DNA of 64,000 bases from Halisarca cf. caerulea (GCA_963170055.1 CAUJGJ010000072.1:1741333-1805332), one strand, 5' to 3'. Counted from the first letter of the stretch, positions 9,720 through 20,434 are shown. Made by a program: numbers and translations. Notes: generated from the letters alone by a model not told the origin.

Positions 9720-10305
9720 GGTTCTGTACTAATTCCCTCAAAACGGGAATAAATCTCTTAATTACTCAAACACTGAAATGACTGAGAGGACTGAAAGGAT
9801 AAGTAAACAGCAAAGTAAAAGCTACTTAAATACTTGGTGGCACAGGAAACCACAAGATGATGAAATACAGATCAACTAAAATATATTCTTAGATGTGGTT
9901 GGTCTCTTAGACAACAGAAGGAAAAGTGAAAGTGGTTACTAGGAGATAGAAAGGTGGTACAACAATAACTGATCTAAATGTAGTGTAATTACAAACAGCA
10001 ATGTGATCAGGAATCAATGGATCAAAGAAAAAGGAAGTGTCATGTTACAGATAGGACATGAAATTGGAATGATTAAATCTAACCACAAAACCACAGCCAC
10101 ATGAATGTACAATCACTGAATAATTAATATACGGGGGTTGATTGTCATTACTATATTCATGAATAACAATTACAAAGCTTATGGATGTGACGATATCTAT
10201 CCCTGTTTGATACAGATCTGTTTTCATGCCCTGTTGACCCACCTTACTACCTTGTATTAATTGTGCATGACCACAATCTCCATGCCCCACCAATGAGAAG
10301 TCCAT
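9720..10305. other. 5' region of the Ginger1 transcription unit, no gene recognised
   Basis: This stretch lies upstream of the transposase ATG and is AT-rich. A minus-strand frame at 10045-10338 is open for 97 codons but matches nothing I know and has no splice or motif support. Untranslated leader, or an undetected upstream exon, is possible. Confidence 0.4.
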
Positions 10306-11241
10306 AAAATCATCCCTATCTACAAAAAAGGTAACCATTCCCTTATATCAAACTACAGACCAATCTCACTACTCTGCACCTCATCTACTATTCTTGAAAC
10401 AATTATATTTCAAAAAATCATCAACTTTGTGCGACCCCAGTTATCACCTCACCAATTTGGCTTTTTATCAAACCGCTCCTGCCTGACAAATCTCCTTACC
10501 ACCTACACTGCTATCTCAAAATCACTGGACAAAGGTCATACTACTGATGTCGTCTACCTTGATTTTGCTAAGGCATTTGATACTCTACCACATACGAAAC
10601 TGCTTTATAAACTATGAAGAATTGGTATCACTGGCCCTCTCTGGCTATGGTTTAGGGGTTATTTAGAAGGCAGGCAACATTTTGTGCAAATATATGATAC
10701 TCAATCTTCCCGTCTACCTGTCCTGTCTGGTGTGTGGTACGTTTATGGAATGCTCTTCAACCTATCAACATTGATCTACCTTTCAACTCCATCAAACATC
10801 ACCTCATTAAACTCTGTGGAATAGATTTAAGCGTAACTTTGACCCTTCCAATATATGTACATACCACAGGGTCTGTCCCTATTCCCAGTGCCACTTGATT
10901 CCCTATTGACCATTTAACCCATCTTTCTCTTATCTGTAATTACATGAGCCCACAATTATGCACCTTAATTTCATGCCTTTCTCCACTATCTATATCTATG
11001 GTCTCGATTATTCATATTAATGAGCCTGCAGCATACATGTTTATTTCATGCAGTTTAAATCCAACTGTCCCTCATGACTCACTTAAATTCATTCATCATG
11101 ACTACCTAACTCAATCACCCGTCACCCTTTAATGTCTCTCTTTCCTTATTTCTCGCTGCACCAGTCCATGGTATCAGACCATCAGTCACCCACTGTGTGA
11201 CTGTAAAGCATTAAATAATAATAATAATAATAATAATAATA
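10306..11241 (+). pseudogene. LINE reverse-transcriptase remnant with internal deletion and AAT tail
   Basis: From 10306 the frame reads KIIPIYKKGNHSLISNYRPI, then QFGF and DVVYLDFAKAFDTLPHTKLL, the fingers/palm blocks of a CR1/L2-like reverse transcriptase. TGA at 10615-10617 interrupts it, and it continues through GYLEGRQ to VLSGV. The catalytic YxDD block is then missing: near 10733 the sequence jumps to the distal C-terminus (RLWNALQPINIDLPFNSIKH). The 3' untranslated region ends in an AAT microsatellite at 11213-11241, the LINE tail. 5' truncation, an internal deletion and several stops make it a dead copy. It is inserted in Ginger1, in the opposite orientation to the transposase. Confidence 0.82.
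11213..11241 (+). repeat. AAT microsatellite, 3' tail of the LINE remnant
   Basis: About nine tandem AAT units directly follow TGACTGTAAAGCATTA and mark the end of the LINE remnant. Confidence 0.85.
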
Positions 11242-11813
11242 AAGCTCTGACACAGGGGTAAAACATGTGTGACACTGAAAACATGTTGTGTATATTGTCA
11301 ATCTTCTCAAGTGCTTCACTGATTCTGTCATTGAGCTTTTTACTGGAGGGCTTTTTGTGGTGGATAGGGTGGTGGCAATGGTTTGGCCCAGTAACTTTGC
11401 AAAACTCATGCAAAACATCATGCTCTCATTACAAACACATGCACATAGTCAATGCCGGGCTATGTCATTACCAGTTCTGGTGGTCATAGAATGCTAGGGA
11501 TCTGGTTTGAATTACATCAAACACCAACAACAGTCCTTAATTAACTTTACTAATTGCAAACATAGATAATACATACATACGTGTACGTATGTGTTATCTA
11601 TACCTGCAAAACAAAATACGCTACAATAGCACAGCTACAGCTCAGCTCATTTCTTTGCTGTCCTTCGAGTCTTCAGAACTTTCCTTCTCTGTCCTTCGAC
11701 AAAGGGAGTAGATTCTTTTGTCTGAGATGTCAAACGTCTTTATATTCTCTTCGTTCGAAGGGGGACCTGAATCCCCGCAGGGTGGGAGCCGTAGATCGCT
11801 GAACACGGACGCT
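11242..11813 (-). promoter_or_regulatory. Ginger1 5' region: candidate promoter and an exon-like frame
   Basis: The transposase is on the minus strand, so this is the promoter side of the element. On the minus strand GAATATAAAG (around 11737-11747) looks like a TATA box, about 160 bases inside the right terminus. At 11413-11242 a frame encodes HEFCKVTGPN, KKLNDRISEALEKIDNI and a few more residues before running into the LINE tail. It may be an early exon cut by the LINE insertion, or chance. Neither point is certain. Confidence 0.3.
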
Positions 11814-11904
11814 GATCGCTAGTGATATGAGCCTGGGGGTCTAAATCGCTGGTGATATGAGCCCGGGGGTTCCTAAATCGCTAGAGATACGAGCCGCCTC
11901 CGGA
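11814..11904 (-). repeat. Ginger1 right subterminal repeats, about 32 bp
   Basis: Three to four tandem copies of ATCGCTRGTGATATGAGCC followed by a G-run and CTAA (unit about 31-33 bp) lie just inside the right terminal inverted repeat. Such subterminal repeats often serve as transposase binding sites; that role is inference. Confidence 0.75.
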
Positions 11905-11938
11905 ACCAAATCACTGGGGGGCTCAGATCGCTGTGACA
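11905..11938 (-). repeat. Ginger1 right terminal inverted repeat
   Basis: Reverse complement reads TGTCACAGCGATCTGAGCC and onward, matching the left terminus at 31 of 34 positions. CCGG (11939-11942) follows immediately. Confidence 0.88.
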
Positions 11939-11995
11939 CCGGACCGGATTTTTCGTGACAGGCATATTGGGTATCCAAAAGTCCGCATTTTAGAG

Positions 11996-12217
11996 TGCTA
12001 ATCATTGCTCCTATCTTTTGTATGGGTCCGCGTCCGCGCGGACGGTCTGCTTAATAGAAAGTACCACTCTATGTTTCCTTCCTTCTAGGTAACTCTGGAA
12101 CCATCTTAATGAAGCCTGACCAAACCCGTAGCATGATAGCTTGTACAGTAGCAACTTGTGGGAAATACTATCAAACGCCTTGCTTAAATCAATCAATACA
12201 GATCCAACAATAAGCAT
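11996..12217 (-). pseudogene. LINE reverse-transcriptase scrap
   Basis: The minus-strand frame includes VLIDLSKAFDSISHKLLLYK and RWFQSYLEGRKHRV, the palm motif A region of a CR1/L2-like reverse transcriptase. Only about 60 codons remain, with no start, no YxDD block and no tail. It lies outside Ginger1, just right of its CCGG. Its opposite strand and different residues show it is not the same copy as the remnant at 10306-11241. A 12-bp palindrome, GTCCGCGCGGAC (12032-12043), sits at its downstream edge. Confidence 0.75.
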
Positions 12218-12628
12218 TCTAAAATTGCTTACTTATAACATTCTAACATTATTTACAATGGCATACACAATAACATTGTTTACAATAACATTCTAACATT
12301 GTTTACTAATTTGCGTTCTGACACGTGTTGCCACATGCAGTATTTGTGAGGGAACATTCCGGCGTCAAACTCATATGGCTTGTGATTGGATCAGAAAGGC
12401 TACTGGTATGCTTGTCACTTATGTTCAGTTGTCATCGTTTACTTATTTACGTTCTGACACATTGTTGATGCCATTGTTGATGTTAAGTTTTTTTTGGCAA
12501 TAATGATGATATTTCTCCCCCCTCGATTTGGGCCCCATGTGTAGTTATCTTTCTTGTTTAAACGTCAATGCGTCTATAGTTTAGACATGTTTAAGGGTAA
12601 ATGCAAATAGACGGGACCAGCAATTCGT
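12218..12628. other. Spacer before the satellite, no gene
   Basis: Low-complexity AT-rich DNA with short repeated words (TAACATTCTAACATT, TTTACAATAACA). One imperfect direct repeat stands out: GTTTACTAATTTGCGTTCTG at 12301 and GTTTACTTATTTACGTTCTG at 12437, each followed by ACAC, 136 bases apart. No coding potential is seen. Confidence 0.5.
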
Positions 12629-15600
12629 TAAAGTTATCCTTGCAAAGAAAATTTGAATACTTTGTAAGATTTCAAACTTAACTTTATAGAATTAAAAATT
12701 ACTATCTTCATTTTCAAAGACTTTATGAACTTTGCCAATTTTGTGCTGTTCTTAATTTTAAAGTTATGTTTCTAACGTTCACTTCGCAATAAAAATATTT
12801 ATACTTTGTAACATTTTAAACTTAACTTTTATAGAAAGTAAAATTGCTATTCCCTTATATAGGATGTTGACTTTGCCAATTTTGCACTGTTCCTAATTTT
12901 AAAGTTATGTTTCTAACGTTCTTTTTGCAATAAAAATTATTAATATTTTGTAACATTTCAAACTTGACTTTTATAGAAAGTATAATTGCTATTTTCTTTT
13001 ATACGATGCTATCAACTTTGCCAAATTAGTGCAGTTCCTAATTTTAAAGTTATGTTTCTACTGTTCTATTCGTAATGAAAATTATTTATTCTTTGTAACA
13101 CTTCAAACTACTTCTATTAAAAGTAAAAATTACTGTTTCCTTTTATAAGATGATATCAACTTTGCCAATTTTTGATGTTCCTAGTTTTAAAGTTGTGTTT
13201 CCAATGTTGTCTTCGCAATCAAAATTATTCATTCTATGTAACATTTCAAACTTAACTTTTATCGAATTCAAAGTAAAAATTACTGCTGTCTTTTTTGAGA
13301 TGTTATCAAGTTTGCCAATTTTGCGCAGTTCCTAATTTTAAAGTTATGTTTCTAACTATCTCTTTGCAATCAAAATTATTAATACTTAGTAATGTTTTAA
13401 ACTTAACTTTTAAAGATAGCAAAAATTACTATTTCCTTTTATAAGATGTTATCAACTTTGCCAATTTTGTACTGTGCCTAATTTTAAAGTTATGTTTCTA
13501 ACGTTCTCTTCGCAATCAAAACTATTAATACTTTGTAATATTTCAAACTTAACTTTTATAGAAAGAACAAATTACCATTTCCTTTTACAAGATCCTATTA
13601 ACTTTGCCAATTTTGCGCTGATTCTAATTTTGAAGTTATATTTCTAATGTTCTCTTCGCAATCAAAATTATTCATGCTTTGTAACAATTAAACTGAACTT
13701 TTAAGCATAGTAAAAATTACTATTTTCTTTTATGCGATGGTATCATCTTTGCCAATTTGATGCAGTTCCTCATTTTAAAGTTATGTTTCTAACGTTCTCT
13801 TCACAATAAAAATTATCTATTCTTTGGAACATTTCAAACTTAACTTCTATTGTAAGTAAAAATTACTATTTCCTTTTATAAGTTGCTATCAACTTTGCCA
13901 ATTTTCTACTGTGCATAATTTTAAAGTTATGTTTCTAATGTTCTCTTCACAATCAAAACTATTAATACTTTGTAATATTTCAAAATTACCTTTTATAGAA
14001 AGTAAAAATTACTATTCCCTTTTATAAGATGCTATCAACTTTGCCAATTTTGCGCTGTTCCAAATATTATAGTTAGGTTTCTAACGTTCTCTTCGCAATC
14101 AAACCTAATAATACCTTATAATATATAAAATGTAACTTTTATAGATAGTGAAAATTACTACTTTCTTTTATGCGATGTTATCAACTTTACCAATTTTGCG
14201 CTGTTCTTATTTTTGAAGTTATGTTTCTAACATTCTCTTCGCAATAGAATTGTTCATACTTTGTTACATTTCATATTTAACTTCTATTGAAAGTAAAAAC
14301 TCCTATTTCCTTTTATAAGATGTTATCAACTTTGCCAATTTTATGCTGTTCCTAATTTTAAAGTTATGTTTCTAACATTCACTTCTCAATAAAATTATAC
14401 ATACTTTACAACATTTTAAACTTAACTTTTAAAGATAATAAAATTTACTGTTTTCGTTTATACAATGCTATCAACTTTGCCAATTTTGCGCTGTTCCTAA
14501 TTTTAAAGTTATGTTTCTAACGTTCACTTCGCAATCAAAATTATTCATACTTTGTAACATTTCAAACTTAACTTCTATAGAATGTAAAATTACAATTTTC
14601 TTTTATATGATGCTATCAACTTTGTCAATTTTGCGCTGTTCCTAATTTTAAAGTTATGTTTCTAATGTTCTCTTCACAATGAAAATTTTTTATTCTTTGT
14701 ACTATTTCATACTGAACTTCTATTGTAAGCAAAAATTCCTATTTACTTTAATAAAATGCTGTCAACTTTGCCAATTTTGCGCTGTTCCTAATTTTAAAGT
14801 TATCTTTCTAACAGTCTCTTCCCTATCAAAATTTTTCATACTTTGAAACATCTTAAACTTAACTTTAATAGAAAGTAAAAATTACTATTTTCTTTTATAA
14901 GATGTTATCAATTTCACTAATTTTCCCCTTTTCCTAATTTTAAAGTTATGTTTCTAACGTTCACTTTGCATTGAAATTATTCATACTTTGCAACATTTAA
15001 AACTTAACTTTTATAGAGAGTAAAAATTCCTGTTTTCTTTGATAAAATGTTATCAACTTTGCCAATTTTGCGCTGTTCCTAATTTAAAAGTTATGTTTCT
15101 AATTTTCTCTTTGCAATTAAAAGTATTCATACCTTGTAACATTTCAAACTTAACTTCTTTGTATGTAAAATTCCTATTTCTTTTAATAAAATGCTATCAA
15201 CTTTGCCAATTTTGCACCGTTCCTAATTTTAAAGTTATGTTTCTAACGTTTTCTTTGCAATAAAAATTATTTATTCTTTGTAGCATTCAAACTTAACTTC
15301 TATTCAAAGTAAAATTTACTATTTCCTTTTATAAGATTCTATAAATTTGCCAATTTTGCGCTTTTCCTAATTTTAAAGCTATTTTTCTAACGTTCTCTTC
15401 GCAATAAAAATTATTTTCTTTGTAAAATTTCAAACTTACCTTCTATTATAAGTAAAAATTTCTATTTTCTTTTATAAGATGTTGTTAACTCTGCCAATTT
15501 TGCACTGTTTTCAAATTTAAAGTTGTGTTTCTAAAGTTCACTTCGCAATAAAATTATTCATACTTTAAACTTAACTTTTAAAGATAGTAAAAATTACTAT

Positions 15601-15690
15601 TTCCTTTTATAAGATGTTATCAACTTTCCCAATTTTGCGCTGTTCCTAATTTTAAAGTAACTGTTATGTTTCTAATGTTCTCTTTGCAAT
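12629..15690 (+). repeat. Satellite family A, about 146 bp, about 21 diverged monomers
   Basis: Monomers share AACTTTGCCAATTTTGCGCT, TAATTTTAAAGTTATGTTTC, TCTCTTCGCAATCAAAATTA and CTTTTATAAGATG. Copies differ by many substitutions and small indels (roughly 10-20% by eye), so homogenisation has stopped. The core TTTTAAAGTTATGTTTCTAA and the AACTTTGCCAATTTTG block occur at the same phase as in family C, so A and C share an ancestor. The array starts where AAAGTTATCCTTGC first appears (about 12629) and changes to family B near 15690. Short ORFs in it are chance. Confidence 0.92.
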
Positions 15691-17408
15691 TATATAAATT
15701 TTAAAGAAATGTTTCTAACGTTCTTATTTCCAGAAGTAGTTTAAATACTTTGCAAATTTCAACTCTTGCTATTTGTTCGATAGAAAAATTACTTTGTTTA
15801 GTTTCTAAGATGTTGAATTCTGACAATTTCCTGCTCTTTATAATTTTATAGTAATGTTTCTAACATTCCTATTTCCAAAAGTAGTCTAAATACAGTAAAA
15901 TCTCTTTAATTAGAACCTTGGTTTTCCAGTAAAAAAATTCTAATTATCCATAAGTTCTAATTAACCAACCACATATGTACTCAATACATTAGGAACAGTA
16001 CATTCTTCAATGCTTAAATTCAGACAGACATTCTAATTATAATGATTCTAATTATCGAGATTTTACTGTACTTTGCAAATTTAAAATCTTGCTATTTGTT
16101 CAATACAAAATACTTTGTTCACTTTTTAAGATGTTTGAATTTTGACTATTCCACGTTCTTCTTACTTTTTAGGTAATGCTTGTAATGTTCCTATTTCCAA
16201 AAGTACTTTAAATACTTTGCACATTTGAAATCTTGCCATTTTTTGATAAATAATTACTTTGTTCACTTTCTCAGATGTTTGAATTTTGACTATTTCATGC
16301 TCTTCTTAATTTTAAAGTAATGTTTCTAACGTTCTTATTTCCAAAAGTAGATTAAACACTTTGCAAGTTTGAAATCTTATTTGTTTGTTCCAAAAATACT
16401 TTGTTCACTTTCTACGATGTTTGAATTTTGACTATAACGTGCTCTTCTTAGTTTTAAAGTAATGTTTCCAACGTTCTTATTTCAAAAAGTAGTTTAAACA
16501 CTTTACAAATTTAAAATCTTATTTGTTTGTTACAAAAATACTTTGTTCACTTTGTAAGATGTTTGAATTTTGACTATTTCATGCTCTTCTTAATTTTAAG
16601 TAATGTTTCTAACGTTCTTATTTCCAAAAGTGGTTTAAACACCTTGCAAATTTAAAATCTTATTTGTTCGTTACAAGAATACTTTGCTCACTTTGTAAGA
16701 TGTTTGAATTTTGACTATTTCAAGCTCTTCTTAATTTTAAACTAATGATTCTAACGTTCTTATTTCCAAAAGTGGTTTAAACACTTTGTAAATTTAAAAT
16801 CTTATTTGTTCGTTACAAAAATACTTTATTCACTTTCTACGATGTTTGAATTTTGACTATTTCATGCTCTTCTTAATTTTAAAGAAACGTTTCTAATGTT
16901 CTTAACTTCAAAAGTAGTTTAAACACTTTGCCAATTTAAAATCTTATTTGTTCGTTACAAAAATACTTTGTTTACTCTCTAAGATGTTTGAATTTTGACT
17001 ATTTCATGCTCTTCTTAACTTTAAAATAATGCTTCTAACGTTCTTATTTCCAAAAGTAGATTAAACACTTTGGAAATTTAAAATGTTATTTGTTCGTTAC
17101 AAAATTACATTCTTCACTTTGTAAGATGTTTGAATTTTGACTATTTCATGCTCTTCTTAATTTTAAAGTAATGTTTCTAACGTTCTTATTTCCAAAAGTG
17201 GTTTAAACACCTTGCAAATTTAAAATCTTATTTGTTCGTTACAAAAATACTTTGTTCACTTTGTAAGATGTTTGAATTTTGACTATTTCATGCTCTTCTT
17301 AATTTTAAAGAAACGTTTCTAACGTTCTTAACTTCAAAAGTAGTTTAAACACTTTGCCAATTTAAAATCTTATTTGTTCGTTACAAAAATACTTTGTTTA
17401 CTCTCTAA
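15691..17408 (+). repeat. Satellite family B, about 142 bp, first segment
   Basis: Monomers contain GTTCTTATTTCCAAAAGTAG, TTTAAACACTTTGCAAATTT, TTATTTGTTCGTTACAAAAA and GATGTTTGAATTTTGACTAT, then the shared core TTTTAAAGTAATGTTTCTAA. Spacing measured between neighbouring cores (17171 to 17313) is 142. The junction with A, near 15690, is a partial monomer in which TTTTAAAG is duplicated. The first copies are the most diverged. A MITE lies inside (15893-16068), and the Harbinger element ends this segment. Confidence 0.92.
15893..16068. mobile_element. 176-bp pogo/Tc1-mariner-type MITE with TA duplication
   Basis: The insert interrupts a family B monomer and is flanked by TA (15891-15892 and 16069-16070). 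Its ends are inverted: CAGTAAAATCTCTTTAATTA at the left against CAGTAAAATCTCGATAATTA read inward from the right, with the match running on for about 23 bp. It is too short to code. TA duplication and CAGT termini fit pogo/Tigger-type relatives. Five copies of TTCTAATTA or its complement lie inside. The empty site can be read from the neighbouring monomers (TAAATACTTTGC). Confidence 0.85.
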
Positions 17409-17430
17409 GGCTCTGTTTACACGACAATGA
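17409..17430 (+). repeat. Harbinger left terminal inverted repeat
   Basis: Begins GGCTCTGTTTACACGACAAT. It is matched by the reverse complement of 20605-20626 with two mismatches and preceded by target duplication TAA. Confidence 0.92.
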
Positions 17431-17727
17431 CGGATCACAAAAACGCATATTGTGGTTAGTGCCTATGAATATTTTTAAGCATTTACACGGCAACATAATA
17501 TTATACATATATATACGCGTTGAAATTTTTCCTCAAAAATGGCTGCCGGTTGACAATCGCCTGGACACAAATTACACCTTCATGGGATAATAGACTCTGG
17601 ATGGGATAAACAATCTTCCGCTGGCCCCGGGCCGCAATGGCGCCCCGACCGGTATAAGGATCTACGTAGGTACAATGCTAGGAATAAACAGTATATAACC
17701 GTTATCGATTTTATTCCTGTAAAAATA

Positions 17728-18594
17728 GTGAGAGAAAAAAGAATGGCGAAAGAGTCAAGGGAATACTTTACGTGGACAGATGACGAGGTAGAGCTGCTTC
17801 TTAGCCTTACTTTGGAGTACAAGGCTGAAAAGAGTCTGCAGAACATTGACTGGGAATCAATAAAATCAAAGTACAGCGATATCCACGAGCGCTTTGTGGC
17901 TCACCTACGGAGTGTCGATGAAGGGGAAACGCCAGGATTCAACAAGGAATACCGCCATCGTCCTGAAGAAGTCACCAAAGCGATCGTTTCCACTAAAATT
18001 AAAATGGTACGCCTGCGCTATCGCAAAGCTGTTGACTCTGGTCGAAGGAGTGGACAAGGAAGAGTGGTGGAACTATACTATACGATTTGTCAGGAAATTT
18101 GGGGTGGATCACCAGCCACAGAGCAAGTAAGAAGCGGCTTGGAAAGTGGGGACTTGCTTGAAGACACGTTTGATGGCGGGGATATGTCAGCTAGTGGTGA
18201 GGCAGAGAAGTTTGATGGTGATGATGAAGCAGAGAGCCAGATCACAACCTCACAGCCCAAGCCGTCTACTCCGCAGTTCAATCCTTCCACCTCACAGTCC
18301 AAGGTCTCCATGTCACAGTCCAAGGCCTCCATGCCACAGTCCAAGGCCTCCACCTTGCAGTCCAAGGCTACGTCCGAGTCGCATTCCAAACCGTCAACCT
18401 CACAGTCCAAGGCCACGTCGCAGTCCAGACTGTCAACCTCACAGTCCAAAGCCAGCAGTTCCATCATCACTGACGAACTAGAGGGGGACATCGCCAAAAG
18501 ACGACAGCTTTTAGATGAGAAGCTAAGTAATTACAAGCAGAAGAACTTGAGAAAACGACTTCCAGCAGCTGACATAGCCACTCAAGACCTTTAG
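17728..18594 (+). CDS. Harbinger Myb/SANT-like (trihelix) DNA-binding protein
   Basis: 288 residues. Residues about 13-125 form a Myb/SANT-like or trihelix domain: FTWTDDEVELLL, a second Trp in DWESIKSKY, and a basic third helix around KIKMVRLRYRKAVDSG. In PIF/Harbinger elements this protein binds the element ends and helps bring the nuclease into the nucleus. Residues 170-245 are a low-complexity Ser/Gln/Lys linker of STSQSKAS-like repeats built from a roughly 24-bp coding repeat. A basic, probably helical segment follows (LLDEKLSNYKQKNLRKRL). The stop TAG (18592-18594) is followed by an open, plausible continuation in the same frame, so this is probably a truncated form. The first ATG at 17728 is used; a second in-frame ATG (17743) is an alternative start. 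The gene converges with the nuclease gene. Confidence 0.85.
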   Translation: MREKRMAKESREYFTWTDDEVELLLSLTLEYKAEKSLQNIDWESIKSKYSDIHERFVAHLRSVDEGETPGFNKEYRHRPEEVTKAIVSTKIKMVRLRYRKAVDSGRRSGQGRVVELYYTICQEIWGGSPATEQVRSGLESGDLLEDTFDGGDMSASGEAEKFDGDDEAESQITTSQPKPSTPQFNPSTSQSKVSMSQSKASMPQSKASTLQSKATSESHSKPSTSQSKATSQSRLSTSQSKASSSIITDELEGDIAKRRQLLDEKLSNYKQKNLRKRLPAADIATQDL

Positions 18595-18912
18595 TTCAAG
18601 AAGAGTATTTTGCAGCAGCTGGAGGACTCTGACAGGGCTATGCAAGTTAGCATTGACAAAATGTCCAGCAATATGGACAAACTCTCAGGAGCCATTCTGA
18701 GTGGGTTTTCCATGTTGAGGCAAGTTATGTCATCGCAGGAGTCTGGAAGGGTACCACACCCAATCCGAAACCCAGTCCCCCAACCCTACCAACCACCACT
18801 ACACTCCGCCACTGAACATTTGCCATTAACTGTGCACCACCATGTTGATTCGAACACCCAACACTTGTCGAGTCCTGACCCACCTGACTACCCTGACCAA
18901 TACCACTTTTGA
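18595..18912 (+). pseudogene. In-frame continuation of the Harbinger Myb-like gene after a stop codon
   Basis: The frame of 17728-18594 stays open past TAG for 105 codons and ends at TGA (18910-18912). It encodes FKKSILQQLEDSDRAMQ, then a Met/Ser-rich helix and a proline/histidine-rich tail. Segments resembling KKxLLxxLEDSD are usual near the C-terminus of these proteins, so the natural product was probably about 393 residues and TAG is a recent nonsense mutation. Independent initiation at the ATG at 18610 or a sequencing error are alternatives. Confidence 0.7.
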
Positions 18913-19162
18913 ACCACAATGATTGATAATGTTGAGTATATTACATAATTGTATGTTAAAAAATTTGTGTTCCAACTTGCACATGTACTTAATTTTCGTA
19001 TTGCCTTTTTCGTCATTACTACTATTGCAGCTGTTATTAAATTTTATAACATTGAACAAGTAATGATTATACATTAGCTTATAATATGATAATAATGAAC
19101 ATAAGAATAATATTGTTAACATGACGTGGGTTCTACCATAGAATCTGATAATATAAACTATT

Positions 19163-20434
19163 CTACGGATCGAAATACTTGGTTAAAATCCTTCTCACTA
19201 TTTTCCCAGCTTGCTCGGTGTTTCCAGCTGTTGTGGTGCTGTATCTGCCTGTCGTTGCTTGGGGTTGAAACTCCCTGTCATAGGCAATGCAGTTTTGCAC
19301 ACTAGTTTCTGCCACACTCTCCCCTTTCAGTTCACAGAAATTGTGCAGAACAAAACACGCATAAATAACGAAAGGCAGTTCATCAATATTGATGTCCATC
19401 GCTCTCTTCAAAGCCCCAAATCTAGCTTTCAAGCGTCCAAAGGAACACTCGATAACATTTCGGGCACTGCATAAATTCAAGCCGAAATACTGTTCCTGAC
19501 GTGTGCTTCCTCCATTGGCATATTCTTTCATAAGATATGGCATGAGTGGGTATGCTGGATCGCCTAGTAAAACCACAGGAACAGCTGCTTCACCTTCCAC
19601 TATTTGTCTTGGGCATGGAGGGATACCGCCTTCCTTGAGATGCTTGTTTATTTGTGAATTGGCAAAGATCCGAGCATCGTGAACGCTCCCGGGCCACTTC
19701 ACTACAACGTCCATAAAACAATAATTGTAGTCACAGCATGCCTGTACATTCAACGAGTATCGGCCCTTCCTGTTGATGTAGTCAGTGGGATTCGATTTGG
19801 GCTGCTTGATTTCAATATGAGTGCCATCAATGGCACCCAAACACTGTGGCACCAAAAATGAAGAGTAAAATCTTGTGACTTTGTCCTTCACTGCTTCTTC
19901 AGTTAACGGCAGCTTTATATATATTGGTCCCAAGTGCAAAGAAATGGCTTTTGTCACTCTACGGACAATCAGTGACACTGATGCATGGGATATACCGAAA
20001 GCATTGGCTGTCTTTCGAAGCCTTCCTTCATCAGCCAGGTAATATAAGGTTGCAGCAATTTGGCACTCTACGGAGATGGGCGAGCGCATGTTAGTGGTTC
20101 GTTTCTCCACAAATGGTTTCAACTCCGCACAGAGTTGTTCGAAATTGTGTTTCTGCATTCTGAAATTCTCCTTCCATTCCTCAGCTATAACTCTACCGTT
20201 AACAAAGTTCTGCCACCAAACCTGAGTCCGTCCGGGTCTGGTCCAGAAGCGCCTTCGTCGTCTTTGTCTTGCTACCAGTACGTTGCGTGGCAAAAGTAAG
20301 GCTAAATGAACCAACCGGCGTCTTCTGCGATTGAACTGGGTACAGCGAAGTACCATTGAGTGATACGCAGACGAATAAATCCCAAGCAAACTCGATAAAA
20401 GAGCCAAAAGAGCAGTAACAGTACGAACAACCAT
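19163..20434 (-). CDS. Harbinger DDE transposase (HARBI1-like nuclease)
   Basis: An intact 423-codon frame on the minus strand, the normal length for the family. An N-terminal hydrophobic and Arg-rich stretch (RRRRR at 36-40 and RQRRRRRF at 56-63, a possible nuclear signal) is followed by a helix-turn-helix-like region at about 138-164 ([20 protein letters not shown]). The DDE_Tnp_4 core carries D203 in [11 protein letters not shown]292 in LLGDPAYPL and E329 in [15 protein letters not shown]. The [11 protein letters not shown] block and LHNFCE near the C-terminus are typical. No stop or frameshift is seen, so the protein may be active or was recently so. It would cut at the element ends and insert at TAA/TTA sites with help from the Myb-like partner. 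A 250-base convergent spacer (18913-19162) separates the two genes. Confidence 0.95.
   Translation of the reverse strand: MVVRTVTALLALLSSLLGIYSSAYHSMVLRCTQFNRRRRRLVHLALLLPRNVLVARQRRRRRFWTRPGRTQVWWQNFVNGRVIAEEWKENFRMQKHNFEQLCAELKPFVEKRTTNMRSPISVECQIAATLYYLADEGRLRKTANAFGISHASVSLIVRRVTKAISLHLGPIYIKLPLTEEAVKDKVTRFYSSFLVPQCLGAIDGTHIEIKQPKSNPTDYINRKGRYSLNVQACCDYNYCFMDVVVKWPGSVHDARIFANSQINKHLKEGGIPPCPRQIVEGEAAVPVVLLGDPAYPLMPYLMKEYANGGSTRQEQYFGLNLCSARNVIECSFGRLKARFGALKRAMDINIDELPFVIYACFVLHNFCELKGESVAETSVQNCIAYDREFQPQATTGRYSTTTAGNTEQAGKIVRRILTKYFDP

Larger units (their letters stand above)
2093..11938 (-). mobile_element. Ginger1 DNA transposon, complete but decayed, CCGG target duplication
   Basis: The element starts TGTCACAG and ends CTGTGACA. 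It is flanked by perfect CCGG duplications at 2089-2092 and 11939-11942. Its 34-bp inverted termini (2093-2126 and 11905-11938) match at 31 positions. Ginger1 elements are known for CCGG/CCGT target sites, gypsy-like TGT...ACA termini and a gypsy-integrase-like transposase with an added Ulp1 or OTU protease; all of these are seen here. The transposase lies on the minus strand (9719 to 4204), so the biological 5' end is on the right. Inside are two LINE fragments (2198-3167 and about 10306-11241), a 71-bp minisatellite near the left end and tandem subterminal repeats at the right end. The transposase has several stops and frameshifts, so this copy is not autonomous as assembled. A gypsy LTR retrotransposon is excluded because there are no LTRs and no gag or reverse transcriptase attached to the integrase. 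Confidence 0.9.

Noticed and set aside
10045..10338. 97-codon minus-strand ORF
   Set aside because: No recognisable family, and its 3' part overlaps the LINE remnant on the other strand; treated as chance.
11581..11802. 73-codon plus-strand ORF near the right end of Ginger1
   Set aside because: It runs through the probable promoter and subterminal repeats and shows no protein-like pattern.
13150..15263. 60-74 codon ORFs in satellite family A
   Set aside because: They recur with the satellite period and are destroyed in neighbouring monomers, so they are by-products of the repeat.
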